The notes under the pieces are model-generated. The model was not told where the DNA came from, ran no database searches, and saw nothing but the letters and a program-made list of their open reading frames with translations. Of a stretch of DNA of 58,770 bases, positions 21,392 to 31,192 are shown piece after piece. The DNA lies in contig JAGXSE010000028.1 in assembly GCA_018333865.1 (NCBI GenBank), positions 1 to 58,770 of the forward strand, written 5' to 3'. Position numbers and translations under genes: made by a program. Each line of letters begins with the position of its first letter. Position 1 is the first letter of the stretch. This DNA comes from Syntrophomonadaceae bacterium. GTDB lineage: Bacteria; Bacillota; PH28-bin88.

Positions 21392-21415
21392 GATTTTGGA
21401 AAGGGGGACAAAAAG

Positions 21416-21754
21416 TTGGAGGCTAAAGCAGTAGCTAAGTATGTCAGGATTTCTCCCGGCAAGATCCGGCAGGTAGTGGATCTGATCAGGGGAAAGAATA
21501 TTAAAGAGGCCTTGGCAATTTTAAGATTTGCTCCCAAAAGGGCTTCGGAAGTAGTTGAAAAAGCAGTGAAATCTGCTGTCGCCAATGCTGAGCATAACTA
21601 CGAGATGAGCGGCGAGAAGCTCTATGTTACCAAGGTATATGTTGACCAGGGTCCGACATGGAAGAGGTTTAAGCCCCGGGCTAGGGGAAGAGCTGATCTG
21701 GCACGCAGAAGAACTAGCCATGTAACAGTAGTTGTCAGCGAGAAGGAGGTCTGA
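21416..21754 (+). CDS. rplV: 50S ribosomal protein L22
   Basis: L22 lines the exit tunnel; its hairpin loop forms part of the macrolide-sensitive constriction. The 112-residue protein has [20 protein letters not shown] and the loop [21 protein letters not shown] 21416 follows GAAAGGGGGACAAAAAG and is the only sensible start. The gene ends two bases before rpsC. Confidence 0.96.
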   Translation: MEAKAVAKYVRISPGKIRQVVDLIRGKNIKEALAILRFAPKRASEVVEKAVKSAVANAEHNYEMSGEKLYVTKVYVDQGPTWKRFKPRARGRADLARRRTSHVTVVVSEKEV

Positions 21755-21756
21755 TT

Positions 21757-22419
21757 GTGGGTCAAAAAGTCCATCCAAAAGGTTTGCGCCTGGGAATTAT
21801 CAAGGATTGGGATGCCAAGTGGTATGCAGGTAAGAAGGAGTTTGCCACTTTGCTCCACGAGGATCTGAAGATTCGTAAACACTTAAAAAAGCGGCTTTTC
21901 ACTGCAGGTATTGCGGGCATTGAGATCGAGCGCACCGCAAACAGGGTTAAGGTGACCATCCGCACTGCCAAGCCTGGGGTAGTTATTGGCCGGGGTGGTG
22001 CAGAGGTAGAAAGTCTGCGCAAGGACTTGGAGAAAATGACTGGCCGCCAGGTTAATTTAAATATTATTGAAATCAAAAAGCCGGAAATTGACGCCCAGCT
22101 CGTTGCGGAGAATATCGCTGCCCAGCTGGAGAAGAGAATTTCGTTCCGGCGCGCAATGAAGCAAGCTGTAACCAGGGCAATGCGCTTAGGAGCCGAGGGT
22201 ATCCGGATTGCCTGTGCCGGTCGCCTGGCCGGGGCGGAGATTGCCAGGACTGAATGGTATGCGGAAGGCAAAGTTCCGCTGCACACCCTGCGGGCCGACA
22301 TTGATTACGGCTTCGCAGAGTCCAATACAACCTATGGAAAAATCGGTGTCAAGTGTTGGATTTATAAAGGCGAGGTTTTACCCGAAGCTAAAGGAGTTGT
22401 CCAGGAAGGGGGAAAATAG
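21757..22419 (+). CDS. rpsC: 30S ribosomal protein S3
   Basis: S3 forms part of the mRNA entry channel and has helicase-like activity. The 220 residues include the N-terminal [14 protein letters not shown], a type-II KH domain with [10 protein letters not shown], and C-terminal [29 protein letters not shown] split over two strands. GTG 21757 follows GAAGGAGGTCTGATT. It starts two bases after rplV. Confidence 0.97.
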   Translation: MGQKVHPKGLRLGIIKDWDAKWYAGKKEFATLLHEDLKIRKHLKKRLFTAGIAGIEIERTANRVKVTIRTAKPGVVIGRGGAEVESLRKDLEKMTGRQVNLNIIEIKKPEIDAQLVAENIAAQLEKRISFRRAMKQAVTRAMRLGAEGIRIACAGRLAGAEIARTEWYAEGKVPLHTLRADIDYGFAESNTTYGKIGVKCWIYKGEVLPEAKGVVQEGGK

Positions 22420-22422
22420 CCC

Positions 22423-22860
22423 ATGCTAATGCCGAAAAGAGTTAAATACCGGAGGCAGCATCTCATCTGGCCGGAAGGAAAGGCCCAAAGTGGAAACGAG
22501 ATTGCCTTCGGCGAATATGGATTACAGGCGGTTGAAGCCGGTTGGATTACCAGCCGCCAGATCGAGGCTGCCAGGGTTGCCATGACCCGGTTTATCAAGC
22601 GGGGAGGCAAGGTCTGGATTAAGATCTTTCCGGATTTGTCTGTTACTGCCAAACCGGCTGAAACCAGGATGGGCAGTGGAAAAGGTGCACCGGAGTTTTG
22701 GGTAGCCCCGGTTAAGGTTGGCCGGATTTTGTTTGAACTGGCAGGGGTTACCGAAGATATAGCCAAAGAGGCCATGCGCCTGGCGGCCCACAAGCTGCCA
22801 ATCAAGGCCAAGTTTGTTAAACGTGCAGGAGTGGGTGGTGACGCTAATGAAACTGAATGA
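22423..22860 (+). CDS. rplP: 50S ribosomal protein L16
   Basis: L16 helps to position tRNA at the A and P sites. The 145-residue protein starts [14 protein letters not shown] and contains [22 protein letters not shown] and [24 protein letters not shown] 22423 follows GGAAGGGGGAAAATAGCCC. The last 14 bases overlap rpmC. Confidence 0.97.
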   Translation: MLMPKRVKYRRQHLIWPEGKAQSGNEIAFGEYGLQAVEAGWITSRQIEAARVAMTRFIKRGGKVWIKIFPDLSVTAKPAETRMGSGKGAPEFWVAPVKVGRILFELAGVTEDIAKEAMRLAAHKLPIKAKFVKRAGVGGDANETE

Positions 22861-23056
22861 AATCAAGGACCTTTCCACAACTGAACTAGAACGCAAGGTA
22901 GACGATCTGAAACAGGAGTTATTTAATTTGCGGTTTCAGCTGGCCACCGGGCAATTGGATAATCCGATGCGAATTCGCATGGTGCGCCACAATATTGCCC
23001 AAACCAAAACTGTGCTGCGGGAAAGACAATTAAAAGAAACCAAACGCGCCCAGTAA
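22847..23056 (+). CDS. rpmC: 50S ribosomal protein L29
   Basis: L29 sits next to L23 at the tunnel exit. The 69-residue coiled-coil protein reads [20 protein letters not shown] with the typical [21 protein letters not shown] 22847 lies inside the end of rplP in another frame, so translation is probably coupled. The frame extends 11 codons upstream into rplP without family similarity. Confidence 0.95.
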   Translation: MKLNEIKDLSTTELERKVDDLKQELFNLRFQLATGQLDNPMRIRMVRHNIAQTKTVLRERQLKETKRAQ

Positions 23057-23090
23057 GGGCCGTTCCCAGGAAGAAGCAAAGGAGGGAACA

Positions 23091-23357
23091 ATGCAGGTGG
23101 AACGAGCAATGCGAAAGACCAGGACTGGTCAAGTAGTCAGCAATAAAATGGATAAGACGGTGATTGTTTCGGTTGAAACCTTGATCAGGCACAAGGAATA
23201 CGGCCGTACTATGAAGGTAAGCAAAAAATTCAAGGCCCATGATGAAAATAATCAATGCCAGATTGGTGATCTGGTTGAGATCATGGAGACCCGTCCGTTA
23301 AGCAAAGAAAAAAGATGGCGGGTAGTCGAAATCCTTAAAAAGACCCAGAATGTTTAA
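23091..23357 (+). CDS. rpsQ: 30S ribosomal protein S17
   Basis: S17 is a primary 16S rRNA binder of the 30S body. The 88-residue OB-fold protein includes [20 protein letters not shown] and the closing [22 protein letters not shown] 23091 follows AAAGGAGGGAACA. It is in the usual place after rpmC. Confidence 0.97.
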   Translation: MQVERAMRKTRTGQVVSNKMDKTVIVSVETLIRHKEYGRTMKVSKKFKAHDENNQCQIGDLVEIMETRPLSKEKRWRVVEILKKTQNV

Positions 23358-23443
23358 GATGCTGCGGCAGCTCTGAAAGAGGCACTGTATTAGCTATGCC
23401 GGAGTTGCCATGCCGAAATTGATTGTCAAAGGGGGTATTTGCT

Positions 23444-23812
23444 GTGATTCAAGCTGAGACCAGGCTGAAGGTAGGAGACAATACCGGCGCCAAAGAGCTT
23501 CTTTGTATTAGAGTTATGGGCGGTGCCCATAGGCGTTATGCGTCTGTTGGCGATGTGATTATTGCCTCAGTCAAAGAAGCAACACCGGGCGGCGTGGTTA
23601 AAAAAGGCGAAGTCGTCAGGGCGGTTGTAGTAAGGACGGCCAAAGAGGTAAGGCGGCCCGACGGGTCTTATATAAAGTTTGATGAAAATGCAGCAGTAAT
23701 AATTAACGACCAGGGCAATCCCAGGGGGACCAGGATATTTGGCCCGGTAGCCAGGGAATTGCGGGAGAAGGATTTTATGAAAATCGTTTCATTAGCGCCG
23801 GAAGTTATTTAG
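23444..23812 (+). CDS. rplN: 50S ribosomal protein L14
   Basis: L14 forms intersubunit bridges and is the binding site of silencing factor RsfS. The 122-residue length is exactly typical. It begins [20 protein letters not shown] and has the loop [21 protein letters not shown] 23444 follows AAAGGGGGTATTTGCT; the frame's extension upstream is not coding. Confidence 0.97.
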   Translation: MIQAETRLKVGDNTGAKELLCIRVMGGAHRRYASVGDVIIASVKEATPGGVVKKGEVVRAVVVRTAKEVRRPDGSYIKFDENAAVIINDQGNPRGTRIFGPVARELREKDFMKIVSLAPEVI

Positions 23813-23870
23813 CTGGATTGACAGACCGGTTAATAGTTTAGCATTACCCACCAGATAGTGAGGTGAAACA

Positions 23871-24200
23871 ATGTCAACACCAAAGGTCCATGTAAAAAAA
23901 GGCGATACCGTTATTGTTATTACTGGAAAGAGCATAGGCAAAAAGGGCAAGATTCTGGAGGTTGAGCCAGAAAAGCAAAGGGTTCTTGTCGAGGGCGTAA
24001 ACATGGTTAAGCGCCATACCAAGCCGTCTAAAAATATGCAGCGGGGCGGTATTATTGAAAAGGAAAGTCCTGTTGCCAGTTCTAATGTGATGATCTTTTG
24101 TGGCAGATGCAGCAAGCCGACCCGCATAGGAAAAAAACTGCTTGATAATGGGACTAAGGCCAGAGTTTGTAAGAAATGCGGCGAAGTGCTGGATAAGTAG
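23871..24200 (+). CDS. rplX: 50S ribosomal protein L24 with zinc ribbon
   Basis: L24 is an assembly initiator near the tunnel exit. The 109-residue protein has the N-terminal KOW segment KKGDTVIVITGKSIGKKGKI and a C-terminal four-cysteine ribbon (C77, C80, C100, C103) that probably binds zinc. ATG 23871 follows GTGAGGTGAAACA. The ribbon is found in many clostridial L24 proteins. Confidence 0.96.
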   Translation: MSTPKVHVKKGDTVIVITGKSIGKKGKILEVEPEKQRVLVEGVNMVKRHTKPSKNMQRGGIIEKESPVASSNVMIFCGRCSKPTRIGKKLLDNGTKARVCKKCGEVLDK

Positions 24201-24224
24201 CTCTTTGTGAAAGGGGGTTAAGAG

Positions 24225-24767
24225 ATGGCAAGGTTAAAGGAGAAGTACCTCCAAGAGGTAAAACCGGCCATGCAGTCCAAATTCGGTTACCAGAACGTGA
24301 TGGAGATACCGCGGCTTTTAAAAGTCGTAGTTAACATGGGCGTAGGGGAGGCAACCCAAAACCCCAAGTCGCTAGACGCTGCGGTTCAAGATATGACGGC
24401 GATCACCGGGCAAAAACCTGTGATTACCCGGGCTAAAAAGTCAATCGCCGCTTTTAAACTGCGGCAGGGCGTAGCTATTGGAGCGAAGGTGACTATGCGG
24501 GGTAGCCGGATGTACGAGTTTGTGGATAGATTAGTTAATACAGCTTTGCCCCGGGTGAGGGATTTTAGGGGGATTTCGCCAAAGGGTTTTGACGGAAGAG
24601 GTAACTTCACCATGGGTCTTAAGGAACAGCTTATTTTCCCGGAGATCGACTACGATAAAGTTGACAAGGTGCGGGGTATGGATATTGTATTTGTGACCTC
24701 AGCGAAGACCGACGAGGAAGCAAGAGCATTATTAAAGTTAATGGGAATGCCTTTTAGAGAGAGTTGA
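24225..24767 (+). CDS. rplE: 50S ribosomal protein L5
   Basis: L5 binds 5S rRNA in the central protuberance. The 180-residue protein has the motifs [35 protein letters not shown] and [20 protein letters not shown] 24225 follows GAAAGGGGGTTAAGAG. It belongs to the spc cluster. Confidence 0.98.
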   Translation: MARLKEKYLQEVKPAMQSKFGYQNVMEIPRLLKVVVNMGVGEATQNPKSLDAAVQDMTAITGQKPVITRAKKSIAAFKLRQGVAIGAKVTMRGSRMYEFVDRLVNTALPRVRDFRGISPKGFDGRGNFTMGLKEQLIFPEIDYDKVDKVRGMDIVFVTSAKTDEEARALLKLMGMPFRES

Positions 24768-24807
24768 TTGAATCCAACAAATAAGGGTAAGGAGGGATGC
24801 TTAAAGA

Positions 24808-24993
24808 ATGGCCAAAACATCCATGATCATGAAGCAACAGAGGCCGCCTAAATTCCAGGTTCGTGGATACAACAGGTGTAAACTTTGTGGCAGGCCTCAT
24901 GGCTATATGCGAAAATTCGGCATGTGCCGGATCTGCTTCCGTGGACTGTCATACCGGGGCGAGATACCTGGCGTAACAAAGGCAAGTTGGTAG
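24808..24993 (+). CDS. rpsZ: 30S ribosomal protein S14 type Z
   Basis: S14 is a late-assembling head protein. This 61-residue short form has the zinc ligands C24, C27, C40 and C43 (CKLCGRP ... CRICFR), so it is the type Z (C+) version. ATG 24808 follows AAGGAGGGATGCTTAAAG. It lies between rplE and rpsH as usual. Confidence 0.97.
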   Translation: MAKTSMIMKQQRPPKFQVRGYNRCKLCGRPHGYMRKFGMCRICFRGLSYRGEIPGVTKASW

Positions 24994-25104
24994 GGTAATA
25001 TCTTCGGCGAAGATCAAATTCGCTTTAAGGCCACAGTTGAATTAATTGGATAGTTTATCATTTTGCGGCCTTGCTCATTAAAGAAACGGAAGGAGGTTAT
25101 GCGC

Positions 25105-25503
25105 ATGGTCATGACAGATCCGGTTGCTGATTTTCTAACTCGGATCCGTAATGCCAATACGGTTTACCAGGAGCGGGTAGAAATCCCGTCCTCAAAAATG
25201 AAGCTGGCAATGGCTGAAATCCTTAAGACTGAAGGATTTATCAAGGAAGTGGAAGTAATTGAGGACGGAAAACAAGGCGTCCTGAGGTTATTCTTGAAAT
25301 ACGGGCCTAACCGGGAAAAGGTGATTTCCGGCCTGAAGCGAATTAGCAAACCAGGCTTGAGGGTATATGCCCAAAAGGACGAAATCCCCAAAGTCTTAGG
25401 TGGCCTTGGCATAGCGGTTATTTCCACCTCAAAGGGAATTATGACCGATAAGCAAGCCCGGAAAGAGGGCGTAGGCGGGGAAGTACTTTGCTATGTTTGG
25501 TAG
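25105..25503 (+). CDS. rpsH: 30S ribosomal protein S8
   Basis: S8 is a primary binder of the 16S central domain and the spc-operon repressor in E. coli. The 132-residue length is standard, with [16 protein letters not shown] and the C-terminal [20 protein letters not shown]. Three ATG codons follow each other at 25099, 25105 and 25111; 25105 has the best distance from AGGAGG at 25091-25096. Confidence 0.97.
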   Translation: MVMTDPVADFLTRIRNANTVYQERVEIPSSKMKLAMAEILKTEGFIKEVEVIEDGKQGVLRLFLKYGPNREKVISGLKRISKPGLRVYAQKDEIPKVLGGLGIAVISTSKGIMTDKQARKEGVGGEVLCYVW

Positions 25504-25554
25504 CCGGTCAACTTCTTAATCAGTATTCAGGTTAGAAACGGAGGTGTTGCAAAA

Positions 25555-26133
25555 ATGTCACGAATCGGTAGAATGCCCATTGCAATTCCGGCAGGAGTTT
25601 CGGTTAATATAGAAGGCAATCTGGTCACCGTTATTGGACCCAAAGGCAAATTGGAGAAAAAATTTCACCCGGATATCAAGATCCAGGTTCAGGAAAACCA
25701 ACTTACTGCTATCCGCCCCTCAGACCAGAAGGAACATCGTTCTCTCCACGGCCTCAGCCGGGCCCTGTTAAACAACATGGTTGAGGGGGTAACGAAAGGT
25801 TTTCAGCGAAATCTGGAACTGGTAGGAGTCGGCTATAAGGCGGCAAAACAGGCGAACAAGCTGGTGCTGACAGTAGGCTACTCTCATCCAGTGGAGATAA
25901 TTCCGGAAGCAGGAATTGATATCGAAGTCCCAGTCCCAACCAAGATTACCCTGAAAGGTATCGATAAGGAAAAAGTAGGCGCACTTGCCGCCAATATCAG
26001 GGCTGTAAGAGAGCCTGAGCCATATAAAGGAAAAGGGATCAAGTATGAAGGCGAAGTTATTCGCCGGAAGGTAGGAAAGACAGGCGGCGGTAAGGGCGGA
26101 GCCAAAGGCGGCGGCGCCGCCAAGAAGAAGTAG
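25555..26133 (+). CDS. rplF: 50S ribosomal protein L6
   Basis: L6 lies near the factor-binding site of the large subunit. Two similar domains are visible, ending in the conserved [21 protein letters not shown]. At 192 residues it exceeds the usual ~178-180 because of a glycine- and lysine-rich tail of about 18 residues. ATG 25555 follows GAAACGGAGGTGTTGCAAAA. Confidence 0.97.
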   Translation: MSRIGRMPIAIPAGVSVNIEGNLVTVIGPKGKLEKKFHPDIKIQVQENQLTAIRPSDQKEHRSLHGLSRALLNNMVEGVTKGFQRNLELVGVGYKAAKQANKLVLTVGYSHPVEIIPEAGIDIEVPVPTKITLKGIDKEKVGALAANIRAVREPEPYKGKGIKYEGEVIRRKVGKTGGGKGGAKGGGAAKKK

Positions 26134-26181
26134 ATTTGCCGCACCTTGCTTAAAACCAATTTTGAGGGGAGTGACAAGGCG

Positions 26182-26550
26182 TTGTTGACCAAGATAGATC
26201 GTAAAAAGCTGCGATCTAAAAAACACCAGCGGATCCGCAACAGGATCAAGGGTAGCCCTGAACGGCCGCGGCTTTGTGTTTACCGCAGCTTAAACCATAT
26301 CTATGCTCAGGTGATTGACGATCAAAAAGGCATTACTTTAGTGGCTGCTTCTACAATGGAGAAAGGACTGCGGGAAAATCTATCAGCTGGCGGCGACCTG
26401 AAGGCAGCTAAAGAAGTTGGCAAGCTGATCGCAGAAAAGGCTCTATCTAGAGGGATTTCGAAAGTGGTTTTCGATCGGGGAGGCCTTATCTATCATGGGC
26501 GAATTGCAGCGGTGGCTGAAAGCGCCAGGGAAAGCGGGCTTGACTTTTAA
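26182..26550 (+). CDS. rplR: 50S ribosomal protein L18
   Basis: L18 brings 5S rRNA to the large subunit. The 122-residue product fits the family, with [39 protein letters not shown] and [20 protein letters not shown]. The start is one of two adjacent TTG codons; TTG 26182 is preceded by GAGGGGAGTG at 26164-26173, while the longer frame from 26146 lacks a site. Confidence 0.95.
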   Translation: MLTKIDRKKLRSKKHQRIRNRIKGSPERPRLCVYRSLNHIYAQVIDDQKGITLVAASTMEKGLRENLSAGGDLKAAKEVGKLIAEKALSRGISKVVFDRGGLIYHGRIAAVAESARESGLDF

Positions 26551-26569
26551 ATAGTAAGGAGGGAAGTAG

Positions 26570-27070
26570 ATGGCCAGAATTGATCCTAAAAAGCTCGAAC
26601 TACAAGAAAAAGTAGTATATATAAACCGGGTCGCAAAAGTTGTTAAAGGCGGTCGCCGGTTCAGCTTCAGCGCTTTAGTAGTGGTAGGAGACGGACACGG
26701 CTATGTAGGGGCGGGTTTGGGTAAGGCGGCGGAAGTACCTGAGGCGATCCGGAAGGGAGTAGAAGACGCCAAGAAAAACCTGATTAAAGTTCCGCTGGTG
26801 GGGACGACCATTCCCCATGGCACTACCGGCAGATTTGGAGCAGGCAGTGTCTTGATGAAACCAGCTTCGGAGGGAACGGGTGTTATTGCCGGGGGTCCTG
26901 TACGCGCCGTAATGGAGCTGGCCGGCGTGAGGGATATTCTTACAAAGTCCTTGGGCTCTGCAAATGCTAACAACATGGTCTATGCAACCCTGAAAGGTCT
27001 GAAGAGCCTGAAGACAGCTGAAGAGGTTGCCAGGTTAAGGGGCCGCTCAGTGGAAGAGATGCTCGGGTAG
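26570..27070 (+). CDS. rpsE: 30S ribosomal protein S5
   Basis: S5 contributes to decoding fidelity and the mRNA entry pore. The 166 residues include [19 protein letters not shown], the [15 protein letters not shown] loop and [20 protein letters not shown] 26570 follows TAAGGAGGGAAGTAG. The neighbours are rplR and rpmD as expected. Confidence 0.98.
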   Translation: MARIDPKKLELQEKVVYINRVAKVVKGGRRFSFSALVVVGDGHGYVGAGLGKAAEVPEAIRKGVEDAKKNLIKVPLVGTTIPHGTTGRFGAGSVLMKPASEGTGVIAGGPVRAVMELAGVRDILTKSLGSANANNMVYATLKGLKSLKTAEEVARLRGRSVEEMLG

Positions 27071-27078
27071 GAGGGATA

Positions 27079-27270
27079 ATGGTGGCTAAGATGCTGAAAA
27101 TAACCTTGGTTAAAAGTACCATCGGCAGGCCGGAAGACCAGAAGAAAACTGCCAGGGCTTTGGGATTGAGTAAGTTGAACTCAGTCGTAACTAAATGCGA
27201 TACGCCTGATATCCGGGGTCAAGTTAATAAATTAAGGCATCTCGTCGAGGTTCTAGAATACGAAACCTAG
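27079..27270 (+). CDS. rpmD: 50S ribosomal protein L30
   Basis: L30 is a small, non-universal protein of the large subunit. The 63-residue product reads [20 protein letters not shown] and ends with VRGQ-like [18 protein letters not shown] 27079 lies only three bases after AGGAGGG, so the adjacent in-frame GTG at 27082 is an equally good start. Confidence 0.95.
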   Translation: MVAKMLKITLVKSTIGRPEDQKKTARALGLSKLNSVVTKCDTPDIRGQVNKLRHLVEVLEYET

Positions 27271-27283
27271 GAGGAGGCAATCC

Positions 27284-27724
27284 ATGAAACTGAACGAATT
27301 AAAACCATCGCCTGGTGCGCGCGGAAAACCCACCAGAGTTGGCCGTGGACTCGGATCTGGATTGGGTAAAACCTCCGGGCGCGGCCACAAGGGGCAAAAA
27401 GCCCGGTCAGGCGGGGGAGTGCGCCGCGGGTTTGAGGGCGGTCAAATGCCCTTAACCCGGCGAATACCCAAGCGAGGCTTTACAAATATCTTCAAGACAG
27501 AATATGCTATTGTCAATATTGAGGCTTTGAATGGTTTTGCCGGCGGTACGGTCATTACCCCTGAACTGATGCTGGAGACCGGTATTGTCAGAAACTTTAA
27601 CAGGCCGATTAAAGTGTTGGGGCGGGGAGAACTTCAGCAGGCTTTGACAGTGCAAGCGGACGCTTTCAGCAAATCGGCCTTGGAAAAAATTGAGGCCGCC
27701 GGCGGCAAAGCAGAGGTGATCTAA
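27284..27724 (+). CDS. rplO: 50S ribosomal protein L15
   Basis: L15 is a late assembly protein. The 146-residue sequence has the basic glycine-rich N-terminus ([20 protein letters not shown]) and the [18 protein letters not shown] motif. ATG 27284 follows CTAGGAGGAGGCAATCC. The stop directly adjoins the ATG of secY, so the two are probably translationally coupled. Confidence 0.97.
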   Translation: MKLNELKPSPGARGKPTRVGRGLGSGLGKTSGRGHKGQKARSGGGVRRGFEGGQMPLTRRIPKRGFTNIFKTEYAIVNIEALNGFAGGTVITPELMLETGIVRNFNRPIKVLGRGELQQALTVQADAFSKSALEKIEAAGGKAEVI

Positions 27725-28993
27725 ATGTTGGCGACAATTGCAAGTGCGTGGAAAATACCTGATCTGAAAAAGAAAATTCTTTTTACGCTGGCAATGTTCC
27801 TGGTGTTTCGCCTTGGAGCCCATGTGCCTGTCCCCGGGATTGATATAGCTCGCATGGAAGAATTAATCCGGGGTGGCGCCCTGTTGGGGTTTTTTGATGT
27901 GATTACCGGTGGCAGTCTGAAGCGGTTCAGTGTTTTTGCGATGGGGATTATGCCCTACATTAACGCATCCATTATCATGAACCTTTTGACAGTGGTTATC
28001 CCGGCATTGGAAAAACTGGCCAAGGAAGGGGAAGAGGGCCGCAAGAAGATTGTCCAGTTTACACGTTATGGGACAATAATTCTGGGTTTTGTCCAGGCCA
28101 CCGGGATGGCTCTATTCCTGGGCCGGACATCGCCTCCTATTTTGCTGGACACCAGCCTGATGTCTTATGTGGTCACAATAATCACCTTAACTGCTGGAAC
28201 AGCGTTCTTGATGTGGCTGGGTGAATTGATCACGGAAAGAGGCATCGGCAATGGTATTTCCCTGATAATTTTCGCCGGGATTGTCGCCGGGTTGCCGACA
28301 GCGGTAGTTAACATTTACCAGTACCTTTTGGCTGGCACAATCAATATCTTTGCTGCCCTTGTTTTTGGAGCACTAGGTTTGCTTTTAATTGCGGCTGTAG
28401 TCGCAATTCATGAGGGCCAGCGCAGAATTCCGGTTCAGTATGCTAAGCGGGTGGTTGGCCGGAAGGTATACGGCGGACAGAGCACCCATATTCCTTTGAA
28501 GGTGAATCAGGCAGGGGTGATCCCGGTAATTTTCGCCATGTCGATTTTGCTCTTCCCTTCCACAATTGCGGCATGGTTCCCGGCAAACTGGTTTGCCCAG
28601 TGGATTACGAGAATATTTGACGGGATCTCTTTTCCGTACATGTTTATGTATGGCCTGTTGATTATTTTCTTTACCTATTTCTACACGGCTATTACCTTTA
28701 ACCCTCAGGATGTTGCTGATAACATGAAGAAGCATGGCGGCTTTATTCCTGGCTACCGGCCGGGCCGGCCAACAGCAGAATTTGTGGAAAGGGTTCTCAG
28801 CCGGATTACCATGGCTGGAGCGGTGTTCCTTGCTATTATAGCCCTGATGCCCTTGTTATTCAGCCGTTTAACCGGCCTCCCCATCGGTTTTGGCGGCACC
28901 GGGCTTCTGATTGTAGTCGGTGTTGCACTGGAGACAATGAAGCAAATGGAAGCTCAAATGCTTATGCGCCATTATCAGGGCTTTATGAAATAG
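27725..28993 (+). CDS. secY: Preprotein translocase subunit SecY
   Basis: SecY is the protein-conducting channel of the membrane. The 422-residue protein contains about ten hydrophobic segments, the plug-region start GGSLKRFSVFAMGIMPYINA and the cytosolic loop PVQYAKRVVGRKVYGG. ATG 27725 begins directly after the rplO stop. Its partner SecE is encoded at 2242. The position between rplO and adk is typical of Gram-positive spc clusters. Confidence 0.98.
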   Translation: MLATIASAWKIPDLKKKILFTLAMFLVFRLGAHVPVPGIDIARMEELIRGGALLGFFDVITGGSLKRFSVFAMGIMPYINASIIMNLLTVVIPALEKLAKEGEEGRKKIVQFTRYGTIILGFVQATGMALFLGRTSPPILLDTSLMSYVVTIITLTAGTAFLMWLGELITERGIGNGISLIIFAGIVAGLPTAVVNIYQYLLAGTINIFAALVFGALGLLLIAAVVAIHEGQRRIPVQYAKRVVGRKVYGGQSTHIPLKVNQAGVIPVIFAMSILLFPSTIAAWFPANWFAQWITRIFDGISFPYMFMYGLLIIFFTYFYTAITFNPQDVADNMKKHGGFIPGYRPGRPTAEFVERVLSRITMAGAVFLAIIALMPLLFSRLTGLPIGFGGTGLLIVVGVALETMKQMEAQMLMRHYQGFMK

Positions 28994-29029
28994 CCGCCGG
29001 CGGCAAAAGATAGGGCAGAGGAGGAAGCT

Positions 29030-29686
29030 ATGATGAGACTCCTGTTAATGGGCCCGCCGGGAGCCGGAAAGGGAACTCAGGCAGAAGTTTTAGCAAAGAA
29101 ATTGGGAATCCCCCATATTTCAACCGGGGATATATTCAGAAAAGCGCTCAAGGAAGGTACCCCTTTGGGCCGGAAGGCAAAGGAGTATATGGATGCAGGT
29201 CAATTGGTGCCGGATCAGGTTACTGTCGGGATTGTAGAGGAAAGATTAAAGGAAGATGACTGCCAAAAAGGATGGCTCCTGGACGGTTTTCCCCGTACAG
29301 TTCCTCAGGCGGAAGCACTGAAGGAAATCCTGCTTCGGGAGGGTAGCTCTTTGGATGCTGTCCTGAACATTGAAGTTCCGGCAGAAAAACTGATAAAGAG
29401 GATAACTGGACGCAGGGTTTGCCGTAACTGCGGCGCCCTCTATCATGTTCTTTATAACCCCCCCCCTGATCATGGTTTCTGCGGTCAATGCAATGGGGAG
29501 CTATACCAGCGGGGAGATGACAGGGAGGATACTGCGAGCAGCCGTTTAGCGGTATATGAAGCCCAGACGGCTCCGCTGATATCCTATTACAACGCTCTGG
29601 GGCTTTTGCTGCCTGTGAACGGTGACCAGCCGATTGAGGATGTGCTGGCAGAAATTAGCCTTATTCTTGGGAGAGACCTGAAATGA
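29030..29686 (+). CDS. adk: Adenylate kinase (zinc-LID type)
   Basis: Converts ATP and AMP to two ADP. The 218-residue long-form enzyme has the P-loop GPPGAGKGT (8-16), the AMP-binding STGDIFR, the DGFPRT motif and a LID domain with four cysteines (C131, C134, C151, C154) that bind a structural zinc, as in Bacillus and many clostridia. ATG 29030 follows AGAGGAGGAAGCT. Its last four bases overlap the ATG of map. Confidence 0.98.
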   Translation: MMRLLLMGPPGAGKGTQAEVLAKKLGIPHISTGDIFRKALKEGTPLGRKAKEYMDAGQLVPDQVTVGIVEERLKEDDCQKGWLLDGFPRTVPQAEALKEILLREGSSLDAVLNIEVPAEKLIKRITGRRVCRNCGALYHVLYNPPPDHGFCGQCNGELYQRGDDREDTASSRLAVYEAQTAPLISYYNALGLLLPVNGDQPIEDVLAEISLILGRDLK

Positions 29687-30426
29687 TTGTGCTTAAGTCT
29701 GCCCGGGAATTGGCCTATATACGGGAGTCCTGCAGAGTAGTTGCCCGGGTGCGGGAGGAACTGGTTAAGGCTGTGAAACCTGGGGTCTCTACAGGAGAAT
29801 TAGACAGCCAGGCCGAGGACCTGATTATTAAACAGGGAGCCAGATCTTCTTTTAAAGGTTATAACGGCTTCCCAGCCTCGATCTGCACCTCAATCAATGA
29901 GGAGGTAGTTCATGGTATCCCAGGTTTAAGAAGGCTGGAAACTGGTGATATTATCAGTATTGACATTGGAGCGGAAATAAATGGATATCACGGGGATGCT
30001 GCCATCACCTTGCCGGTCGGAGAAATTGACCAGGAAGTACAGCGCCTATTGACAGTAACAGAGGAATCTCTGATGGCAGGCATCAAGCAAGCCATCAGCG
30101 GGAACCGGCTTAGTGATATCTCCCATGCTGTGCAAAGCACAGCCGAAAAACACGGTTTTGGAGTTGTGCGGGACTATGTGGGGCACGGAATCGGGAGGAA
30201 GATGCATGAGGAGCCGCAGGTGCCAAATTTTGGCTTGCCGGGACGGGGACCCAGGCTCAGAGAAGGTATGACCCTGGCGATTGAACCAATGATAAATATG
30301 GGCACCCATGAAGTGTACACACTGGCAGATAATTGGACTGTTGTAACGAAAGATAACCTGCCCTCAGCCCACTTTGAGCACACCATAGCCATCACTGACC
30401 GGGGTGCCGAGATCTTGACTGTATGA
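29683..30426 (+). CDS. map: Methionine aminopeptidase, type I
   Basis: Removes the N-terminal methionine from nascent proteins. The 247-residue pita-bread enzyme shows the metal ligands D94 and D105 ([18 protein letters not shown]), the histidine in [14 protein letters not shown], and the glutamates in AIEPM and FEHT. The start overlaps the adk stop (ATGA), implying coupling. Map commonly lies between adk and infA in Firmicutes. Confidence 0.97.
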   Translation: MIVLKSARELAYIRESCRVVARVREELVKAVKPGVSTGELDSQAEDLIIKQGARSSFKGYNGFPASICTSINEEVVHGIPGLRRLETGDIISIDIGAEINGYHGDAAITLPVGEIDQEVQRLLTVTEESLMAGIKQAISGNRLSDISHAVQSTAEKHGFGVVRDYVGHGIGRKMHEEPQVPNFGLPGRGPRLREGMTLAIEPMINMGTHEVYTLADNWTVVTKDNLPSAHFEHTIAITDRGAEILTV

Positions 30427-30454
30427 CTGAGGCTGTTTTTGCGGGAGGTGTGCC

Positions 30455-30730
30455 ATGTCATCAGCCGGAGAGATTAAGCCAGGACAGCTGGTATGCTCAA
30501 AAAGCGGCCGTGACAAAGACCGGTGTTACCTGGTGTTAGAGGTAATTGATCAGTATTTTGTGCGCTTGACTGATGGAGATGTGCGCAGGATTGATCGCCC
30601 AAAACGAAAGAATATTAAACACTTACAGGTATTGCCTGCTACAGCCGGCGAACTGGCTGAAAAGCTGAGGGCCGGGGAAAGCATTACTAACTCAGAGGTG
30701 CGGCAGGCTATTAGCCAGACGATTAGGTAA
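30455..30730 (+). CDS. KOW-domain RNA-binding protein (L14e/L27e-like)
   Basis: A 91-residue protein with an N-terminal KOW-like segment (IKPGQLVCSKSGRDKDRCYLVLEV) resembling the archaeal/eukaryotic ribosomal proteins L14e and L27e, followed by a polar helical tail. Such genes often sit between map and infA in Gram-positive bacteria. A role in ribosome assembly or RNA binding is likely from context but not shown. ATG 30455 follows GGGAGGTGTGCC. The stop lies inside a perfect inverted repeat (30725-30750). Confidence 0.85.
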   Translation: MSSAGEIKPGQLVCSKSGRDKDRCYLVLEVIDQYFVRLTDGDVRRIDRPKRKNIKHLQVLPATAGELAEKLRAGESITNSEVRQAISQTIR

Positions 30731-30750
30731 GGGAAGCTAATCCCTTACCT
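30725..30750 (+). other. Perfect hairpin between the KOW gene and infA
   Basis: AGGTAAGGG (30725-30733) and CCCTTACCT (30742-30750) form a 9-bp stem with an 8-base loop. It includes the stop codon of the KOW gene and ends five bases before the infA ribosome binding site. There is no T tail, so it may affect infA translation or mRNA stability rather than termination. Confidence 0.65.
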
Positions 30751-30772
30751 GGGCAAGGAGGTTTGTTGCTTC

Positions 30773-30991
30773 ATGGCCAAAGAAGATGTCATAGAAGTGG
30801 AAGGCACCGTTTTGGAACCTTTGCCTAATGCGATGTTTCGCGTTAAGCTAGAAAATGGTCACAAGGTTCTGGCCCACGTTTCAGGCAAGATCAGGATGAA
30901 CTTTATTAAGATCCTGCCAGGGGACCGGGTTACGGTAGAATTATCGCCTTATGATTTAAACCGGGGCAGAATCATTTACAGATTTAAGTAA
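30773..30991 (+). CDS. infA: Translation initiation factor IF-1
   Basis: IF-1 blocks the A site during initiation. The 72-residue OB-fold protein has the typical [20 protein letters not shown] and the closing [17 protein letters not shown] 30773 follows AAGGAGGTTTGTTGCTTC. It precedes rpmJ and rpsM in the standard order. Confidence 0.98.
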   Translation: MAKEDVIEVEGTVLEPLPNAMFRVKLENGHKVLAHVSGKIRMNFIKILPGDRVTVELSPYDLNRGRIIYRFK

Positions 30992-31022
30992 AGACCATGT
31001 CCTCAATTAAGGAGGGTTTTCA

Positions 31023-31136
31023 TTGAAGGTTAAACCATCAGTTAAAACAGTATGTGAAAAGTGTAAGATTATTCGTCGTAAGGGGAAGGTCATGGTGATC
31101 TGTGAAAACCCCAAGCATAAACAAAAACAAGGGTAA
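31023..31136 (+). CDS. rpmJ: 50S ribosomal protein L36 (zinc-binding form)
   Basis: The 37-residue protein begins [20 protein letters not shown] and carries the zinc ligands C11, C14, C27 and H32, so it is the C+ form. The start is TTG 31023, after AAGGAGGGTTTTCA. It is too short for standard ORF cut-offs. Its stop overlaps a strong hairpin at 31135-31163. Confidence 0.95.
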   Translation: MKVKPSVKTVCEKCKIIRRKGKVMVICENPKHKQKQG

Positions 31137-31163
31137 GCTTTATGTCTTCAGACATGGAAGCTT
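31135..31163 (+). other. Hairpin between rpmJ and rpsM
   Basis: AAGCTT-ATGTCT (31135-31147, with one bulged T) pairs with AGACAT-AAGCTT (31150-31163, with two bulged G) around a two-base loop. It begins in the rpmJ stop codon and has no T run, so it looks like an mRNA structure rather than a terminator. Confidence 0.6.
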
Positions 31164-31192
31164 GAGTATTGCATTATGGAGGTGTTTAATTA

